64,000 bases of DNA from contig OZ243043.1 in the NCBI GenBank assembly GCA_965212075.1, positions 62,001-126,000 of the forward strand. The letters run 5' to 3'. The notes beneath the pieces are model-generated. The model did no database searches. It was not told where the DNA came from and saw only the letters and a program-made list of their open reading frames with translations. The first letter of the stretch is position 1. Every line of letters starts with the position of its first letter. This stretch comes from CBDBUR01 sp965212075 (lineage in GTDB: Bacteria > Pseudomonadota > Alphaproteobacteria > JAPOUT01 > G958296285). This document shows, in pieces, positions 59,552-64,000 of this stretch. A program made the translations under genes and the position numbers.

Positions 59552-59968
59552 ATGAGAAACACCTTTATCGCAATTATCACGCTCGCTTTCCTCAACACCA
59601 TTTTGATGGGTTGTGCAAGAATACAAATCGAAGGGGCTCTTAACTCCTATCAAGAGGTAAGGGGAAGTATCAAATTAGGAGATCGATTAGAAAATGTTAT
59701 TCCCAAATTGAATCAAGCAATGCAAACATTATCGCTCTACCAGATGAAACAGCCAGAACAATATTTGAAAAAAGGTGTAAGGGTTGAAATTCACTATGCT
59801 CGCAGTGGTTGGCAAAGCGATGGTCTGACGACGGATGACGAATTTACACCATATATATTCAACAATGGAATTCTAGTTGGAATTGGATGGACTCTTTTAG
59901 GGGGTGCAAAATCTACTGGCAAAGTTGTTCCTAGAACGACAATAGACAACACGGTTATTGTTCGTTGA
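59552..59968 (+). CDS. Small lipoprotein, unknown function (possibly DUF3192-like)
   Basis: The 138-residue protein starts with a lipoprotein signal (LAFLNTILMGCAR, Cys anchor). The mature part has a SIKLGDRLENVI segment and ends in a Gly-rich hydrophobic stretch (ILVGIGWTLLGG), somewhat like SmpA/DUF3192 lipoproteins. It shares the AT-rich composition of the coiled-coil gene before it and may be co-transcribed. The function is unknown. Confidence 0.6.
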   Translation: MRNTFIAIITLAFLNTILMGCARIQIEGALNSYQEVRGSIKLGDRLENVIPKLNQAMQTLSLYQMKQPEQYLKKGVRVEIHYARSGWQSDGLTTDDEFTPYIFNNGILVGIGWTLLGGAKSTGKVVPRTTIDNTVIVR

Positions 59969-60019
59969 TTATAGCTAGTTATGTATATCAGGTTTCCGGT
60001 TAACCTTATTTGCGGTGAT

Positions 60020-60093
60020 GGAGGCCACGCCCGGAATCGAACCGAGGTACACGGATTTGCAGTCCGCTACATAACCACTCTGTCACGTGGCCG
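60020..60093 (-). tRNA. tRNA-Cys (anticodon GCA)
   Basis: The minus strand gives a 74-nt cloverleaf. Acceptor GGCCACG pairs with CGTGGCC. The anticodon stem GCGGA/TCCGT holds loop CTGCAAA. The discriminator is U and the CCA end is encoded. Confidence 0.95.
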
Positions 60094-60102
60094 TTTATCT
60101 TT

Positions 60103-60200
60103 GATGCGCAATATATAGTCCATATAGTCCGATAATATAGGGGCTGGTAATATATAGGGCCTGATAATACATAGATGGTATATAAATAAGTGGTATATAT
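60103..60200. repeat. AT-rich stretch of short imperfect repeats before the pcm-like gene
   Basis: Overlapping short repeats occur: a 9-bp unit atatagtcc in tandem, then several ggtaatatata / gataataca / ggtatata variants. They lie between tRNA-Cys and the start at 60249 and may include the promoter. The spacing is irregular and spacers are too short for CRISPR. Confidence 0.4.
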
Positions 60201-60248
60201 CGGTCTGTGTGCATTTTGGAATGATTTTTGAATAGGAGTGAAGCGGGT

Positions 60249-61481
60249 ATGTTCTCCACCTCGGGTCATATGGATAATTTTACGCGCGCGCGGCTCAATA
60301 TGATTGAGAGCCAGATCCGCGCCGGCGGCGTGACGAATCCGCGAGTCATTGCGGCGATGGCCGATTTGCCGCGCGAAAACTTTGTGCCGCTTGAGCGCGG
60401 CATCTTGGCCTATGCCGAAACTGATGCTGCTGTGTCTGTGGGCGATGGCTTTCAACCTGTACGCTATTTATTAGCGCCGCCTTTGCTTGCGCGATTGGTG
60501 GATGCGGCGGGTATTCATGAGGGTGATCTCGTTTTGGACATTGGCTGTGCGAGCGGCTATTCAACAGCGATTTTGGCGCAGCTGGTGGGCATGGGCACGG
60601 TCGTCGGGTTGGAGGAAGATAAAGCGCTCGCCGAGCAGGCCAGCTCCATGCTGGAGCGCTTGGATTTGGACAATACGGTGATTATAAATCATCCGCTTGA
60701 TAAGGGCTATCTGGCGCAGGGGCCTTATAATGTGATTTTGCTTAATGGGGCTGCGGCGCGTCCGCCGGAAGACCTCGCGGAGCTTTTTGCCGATCAGCTT
60801 TGTGATGGCGGTCGCTGTGTTGGCGTTTTTGATGATGGCGGCGACATTAAAGGCTATGCGTGGCTTTTGACCAAAAATGGCGCTCAAATCTGCTGCGAGA
60901 ATCTTTTTGATGCGCGCGCGCCGATTTTGCCGGGTTTTGAAGCACCTGCTGTCGGATTTCGTTTTCCTGGTCTTGCGAAAAAATCGCCTCAAAAAAAATC
61001 ATCACAGACGCCTGAAGCGGTGATGCCAGCCGCAGATGGCGACAAGAAAGCGGAAGGCTTAACAAAAAAAGAATCGGAAACTTCCGCGCTGCCTGATAAA
61101 TCATTAAATGCAGAGCCATTAGAGGCAAAAAAACCAGAAGCACCTTCACCTTCACCGCCTGAAAAGCCACTAAATGAGAAGCCATTAGATGAGAAGCCAT
61201 TAAATGAGAAATTGGCGGAGATGAAAAAGCCGGAAACATCTGCGCCGAATGTGAGTCAATTTTCGGTGAGCAAGCCTTCAGTGAGCAAGTCCCCAGAGAG
61301 CAAAAGTCAAAAGGCAGAAGTCCCGAAAAACATTCCGGCAAAAATTCCGGAAACAATTATCGATTCACACAGCAAGGCGCACAAGGCATTGGAAGAAAAG
61401 AAACCATCGCCTCAATCTTCAGAAGCTGCGCAGGCTGCCAAACCTGCCTCTGCGGATGTTCAACAAAAGGGAAAGACATGA
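60249..61481 (+). CDS. Protein-L-isoaspartate O-methyltransferase-like protein with long disordered tail
   Basis: The 410-residue protein has a PCMT-type methyltransferase domain (1-235): MIESQIRAGGVTNPRVIAAM, PRENFVP, SAM motif VLDIGCASGYSTAILAQL, then ILLNGAAA. Residues 240-410 are Lys/Pro/Glu/Ser-rich with repeats such as KPLNEKPLDEKPLNEK. Relatives upstream of tolC in alphaproteobacteria are about 220 residues, so the tail is extra. The usual catalytic loop is altered, so activity on isoaspartate is uncertain. An aggag site supports ATG 60249. It overlaps tolC by 4 bp. Confidence 0.85.
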   Translation: MFSTSGHMDNFTRARLNMIESQIRAGGVTNPRVIAAMADLPRENFVPLERGILAYAETDAAVSVGDGFQPVRYLLAPPLLARLVDAAGIHEGDLVLDIGCASGYSTAILAQLVGMGTVVGLEEDKALAEQASSMLERLDLDNTVIINHPLDKGYLAQGPYNVILLNGAAARPPEDLAELFADQLCDGGRCVGVFDDGGDIKGYAWLLTKNGAQICCENLFDARAPILPGFEAPAVGFRFPGLAKKSPQKKSSQTPEAVMPAADGDKKAEGLTKKESETSALPDKSLNAEPLEAKKPEAPSPSPPEKPLNEKPLDEKPLNEKLAEMKKPETSAPNVSQFSVSKPSVSKSPESKSQKAEVPKNIPAKIPETIIDSHSKAHKALEEKKPSPQSSEAAQAAKPASADVQQKGKT

Positions 61482-62818
61482 ACGCTACGAAAAGGTCTAC
61501 AATATACGGCTTGCAGCTTTTTGTTGTTTCTCTTTTCATTTGTTCTCATGCGCAGGCAGAAACTTTGCGCGAGGCATTGTTGGAGGCATGGAAAACGAAT
61601 CCGCAATTACAGGCGGCGCGGCAGGGGTTTTTTTCGGCGTCCACCGATGTCCAGACGGCGTTTGCCGACTGGCTGCCGCAGGCCGATTTGCGCGTGGAAT
61701 ATGGCGTGAATCAAACCAATGGAGAGTTCAGCAGTTCCAGCGCGCCTAGCAGCACGCAGGGCCCAAGCGGCAGCGGAGATTTTGATTTCACCCGCAATCC
61801 GTGGAGCGCGTCTATCAGCGTGACGCAGAATATATTTCGCGGCGGGCAGATCATCGGGCGGTTTAGACAGGCGCAATATGCGCGCGAGGCGTCTTATGGC
61901 GACCTTTTGGCCACCGAGCAAATGGTTCTGCTCAACGCGGCGACGGCCTATTTTAATCTTTTGCGCGATGAGGCCATCGTCCGGCTTAACCGCAATAATG
62001 TCGGCGTTTTTCGCGAGCGGCTTCTGGAGACGCGCAACCGCTTTCGCGTGGGAGAGGGCACGCGCACCTTGATTGCCTTTGCTGAAGCGCAGCTCAGCAA
62101 TGCGCGGACGATGCTGGCATCCGCTGAGGAGAGATATGTGGCCGCGCAACTGGCTTATCGCCGTGTGATCGGGCGTGATCCGCGCGGCAAGCTTATTTTG
62201 CCGCGCCTGCCGCGTCTGCCGGGAAATAAGGAGGAGGTGTTTGCTTTGGCGCGGAAGAATCATCCGGTGCTGCTGGCGGCGCGCGAGCGCTACAATGTCG
62301 CGCGGCTGGCCAAAATCACCGCCTATGGATTATTTCTGCCCAGCGTGTCGCTAGAGGCGCAATATGCGCAGGGCGAGGAGCTTTCCGACAGCACCAACAA
62401 AACAACAAATTTGTCTGTAACCGGGCGCGTTGCGCTGCCAATTTTTCGCGGCGGCTCGTCATTTGCCACAATCCGCAAGGCGGCACATGAAGCCGAGCGT
62501 GCGCGCTTCGGCTTGCTGGATCAAACGCGCCAAATTGACGAAATGGTCGCCAATGCGTGGCAGGGGCTGCGCACCGCGCGCGCGCAGATCGCTTCGGCCA
62601 CGGAAGAGGTGCGCGCGCGGCGCATCGCTTTGGCCGGCGTGCGCCAAGAGCAGCGCTTAGGCACAGGCACGTTTCTCGATTCGCTTGATGCCGCACAAGA
62701 TTATTTGAACGCGCAAGTTTCGCTCGTCACCGCGCAGCGCGATGAGCGCGCCATCGCTTATAATTTGCTTGCGACCGCAGGTCTTTTAACCGCCAAACGC
62801 CTTAAACTCACCAATTGA
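61478..62818 (+). CDS. tolC: TolC-family outer membrane channel
   Basis: The 446-residue protein has a signal peptide ending HAQA-E and two repeats of the outer-membrane efflux domain: TLREALLEAWKTNPQLQAA at the start, and RVALPIFRGGSSFATIRKAA in the second half. TolC trimers span the outer membrane and periplasm and connect to type I secretion or efflux pumps. It is translationally coupled to the pcm-like gene, the standard alphaproteobacterial order. Confidence 0.93.
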   Translation: MNATKRSTIYGLQLFVVSLFICSHAQAETLREALLEAWKTNPQLQAARQGFFSASTDVQTAFADWLPQADLRVEYGVNQTNGEFSSSSAPSSTQGPSGSGDFDFTRNPWSASISVTQNIFRGGQIIGRFRQAQYAREASYGDLLATEQMVLLNAATAYFNLLRDEAIVRLNRNNVGVFRERLLETRNRFRVGEGTRTLIAFAEAQLSNARTMLASAEERYVAAQLAYRRVIGRDPRGKLILPRLPRLPGNKEEVFALARKNHPVLLAARERYNVARLAKITAYGLFLPSVSLEAQYAQGEELSDSTNKTTNLSVTGRVALPIFRGGSSFATIRKAAHEAERARFGLLDQTRQIDEMVANAWQGLRTARAQIASATEEVRARRIALAGVRQEQRLGTGTFLDSLDAAQDYLNAQVSLVTAQRDERAIAYNLLATAGLLTAKRLKLTN

Positions 62819-62850
62819 AACTTATATAAAGCAGAAAGTAGGATTAGAAC

Positions 62851-63225
62851 ATGTCTCAACGCTCTGATGATACGGACAAACCCTCTGAGGAGTCGACCTC
62901 TTCGGGTGAAAGTCTTGACGTGGTGCTGTCTTCCATTCGCGATGCGGTCACCACGCATGCCAAGAACGGCACAGAAGGCAGCCGCGCCTCGCCGCTTGCG
63001 CTCGCTTTTGATGATCTGCGCCGAGAGGTTAAAAGATTGCGCGACAATCTAGGCGAGAAAAAAGCCGCGCCTGTTTTAAGTCAAAAAGAAATTGAAGAGC
63101 TTGTTATGCAGGTCGCACGGCCAATGCTTTCGGCTATGTTGAAAACTTGGCTTGACACCAATCTGCCGCCGCTCGCCGAGCGTCTGATCCGCGAAGAAAT
63201 TGAAAGACTCTCGCGTGAGAGATGA
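62851..63225 (+). CDS. popZ: Polar organising protein PopZ (DUF2497), short form
   Basis: The 124-residue protein has an N-terminal helix region (SLDVVLSSIRDAVT), a short acidic/Pro-poor linker and the conserved C-terminal module ARPMLSAMLKTWLDTNLPPL followed by ERLIREEIERLS. PopZ forms polar microdomains that hold the chromosome origin and cell-cycle proteins. Caulobacter PopZ is about 177 residues, so the disordered middle is reduced here. Position between tolC and valS is canonical. Its stop overlaps the valS start. Confidence 0.92.
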   Translation: MSQRSDDTDKPSEESTSSGESLDVVLSSIRDAVTTHAKNGTEGSRASPLALAFDDLRREVKRLRDNLGEKKAAPVLSQKEIEELVMQVARPMLSAMLKTWLDTNLPPLAERLIREEIERLSRER

Positions 63226-64000
63226 TGAAACAGCCGCCGCAAGCTTCCAAAACATATAATCCCGCGCAGATTGAAACCCGCCTCTACGAAAAGTGGGAGG
63301 CGCGCGGCGCGTTTCGCGTCGGTGCGCATAATGGTGCGCGGGACGGCGTGCCGTATTGCATTGCGATGCCGCCGCCCAATGTGACCGGCAAGCTGCATAT
63401 GGGCCATGCGCTGAACATGTCGCTGCAGGATCTCTGTGCGCGCTTTGAGCGGATGCGTGGCCGCGATGTCTTATGGCAGCCCGGCACCGATCATGCGGGC
63501 ATTGCGACGCAGGCGCTGGTTGAAAAGCAGCTCATGGCGCAGGGCAATATGTCGCGCGCCGATCTAGGGCGCGAAAAATTCATTGCGCGCGTCTGGCAGT
63601 GGAAAGAGAAATCGGGCGATGATATTTTGCAGCAATTGCGGCGGCTGGGGGCGTCATGTGATTGGTCGCTTGCGCGCTTCACGCTCGATGAGGGCATGAG
63701 CCGCGCCGTGCATGAGGCCTTCATCGCGCTTTATCGCGACGGGCTGATCTATCGCGACAAGCGCCTCGTCAATTGGGATCCGAAATTGCGCACGGCGATC
63801 TCCGACCTTGAGGTGGATCAAAGAGAAGTGCAAGGCCATCTCTGGCATTTTCTTTACCCTTTTGAAGATGAAGGCGAAGATGAAAGCGGTCAGGCCGCGA
63901 TCACGATCGCAACGACGCGGCCAGAAACCATGCTGGGCGATGTTGCGGTTGCGGTTCATCCTGACGATGAGCGCCATCACCATTTGATTGGCCGCACGAT
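63225..64000 (+). CDS. valS: Valine-tRNA ligase, 5' part only
   Basis: The first 258 codons of a class I synthetase are present; the rest lies beyond the window. The ATP-binding HIGH motif appears as NVTGKLHMGHALN (about 46-58). The editing-domain start ATTRPETMLGD appears near residue 228. ValRS charges tRNA-Val and edits threonine. ATG 63225 overlaps the popZ TGA; ATG 63222 is an equal alternative. Confidence 0.96.
   Translation, partial: MKQPPQASKTYNPAQIETRLYEKWEARGAFRVGAHNGARDGVPYCIAMPPPNVTGKLHMGHALNMSLQDLCARFERMRGRDVLWQPGTDHAGIATQALVEKQLMAQGNMSRADLGREKFIARVWQWKEKSGDDILQQLRRLGASCDWSLARFTLDEGMSRAVHEAFIALYRDGLIYRDKRLVNWDPKLRTAISDLEVDQREVQGHLWHFLYPFEDEGEDESGQAAITIATTRPETMLGDVAVAVHPDDERHHHLIGRT

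Noticed and set aside
60103..60200. Possible CRISPR-like repeats
   Set aside because: Units are 9-14 bp, irregular and AT-rich with no spacers of constant length; no cas genes nearby.

Overview
The window comes from the chromosome of an alphaproteobacterium of intermediate G+C. The right edge carries the alphaproteobacterial order pcm-like / tolC / popZ / valS. PopZ is an alphaproteobacterial polar organiser. The tRNA-His gene has discriminator A73 and no pairable G-1, the divergent alphaproteobacterial form. A scrap of an RcGTA-type tail gene lies near 52.5 kb. The species cannot be named from sequence alone.

Region 1 (1-13.7 kb) is one end of an Ysc-like type III secretion (T3SS) locus. 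A leftward operon encodes the SpoA2 half of SctQ, then SctR, S, T, U, a class I chaperone, a YscE-like protein, needle SctF, YscX/YscY-like proteins and another chaperone. SctV runs rightward. A second leftward operon encodes gatekeeper SctW, its likely chaperone, SctD, SctP and the SpoA1 half of SctQ. sctQ is therefore split in two, with sctV lying in reverse orientation between the halves. Secretin, ATPase, SctJ/K/L/O/I and translocators are not in the window. A left-edge partial gene of unknown function could be a secreted substrate.

Region 2 (13.8-21.5 kb) holds a TonB-dependent receptor, KdsD, a GalU-like enzyme, an MltB-type transglycosylase and a MoxR/CoxE pair. Region 3 (21.5-28.0 kb) is a six-gene glycan-assembly block. 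It is bracketed by a 77-bp direct repeat of the 3' end of the CoxE-like gene, so it looks like an inserted island. Next come a DUF2834 protein, an internally deleted aldo/keto reductase, and a restriction-modification pair (TaqI-like nuclease plus a DPPY methyltransferase), then gltD-gltB.

Region 4 (36.7-39.2 kb) is a bufferin operon: a DUF2282 Cys-rich precursor with Sec signal, a DUF692 MNIO oxidase, a DUF2063 partner and a DoxX membrane protein. Known relatives make exported thiooxazole copper-binding RiPPs. It converges on a hutG-like / glutamate-synthase-like / hisN operon.

Region 5 (42.3-52.4 kb) is mostly core and conserved-hypothetical genes: tRNA-Val, an MFS carrier, L36, tRNA-Asn, purN, a thioesterase, a DinB-like protein, a beta-helix lipoprotein with a di-haem cytochrome, and NorE/NorF-like oxidase subunits. 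Region 6 (52.4-60 kb) is patchy. It holds the GTA remnant, an AT-rich DUF900-like hydrolase, two MaoC dehydratases, tRNA-His, a Fur-box-controlled ferric ABC uptake pair lacking its ATPase, and an AT-rich coiled-coil membrane protein plus lipoprotein. Region 7 (60-64 kb) is tRNA-Cys and the pcm-tolC-popZ-valS block.
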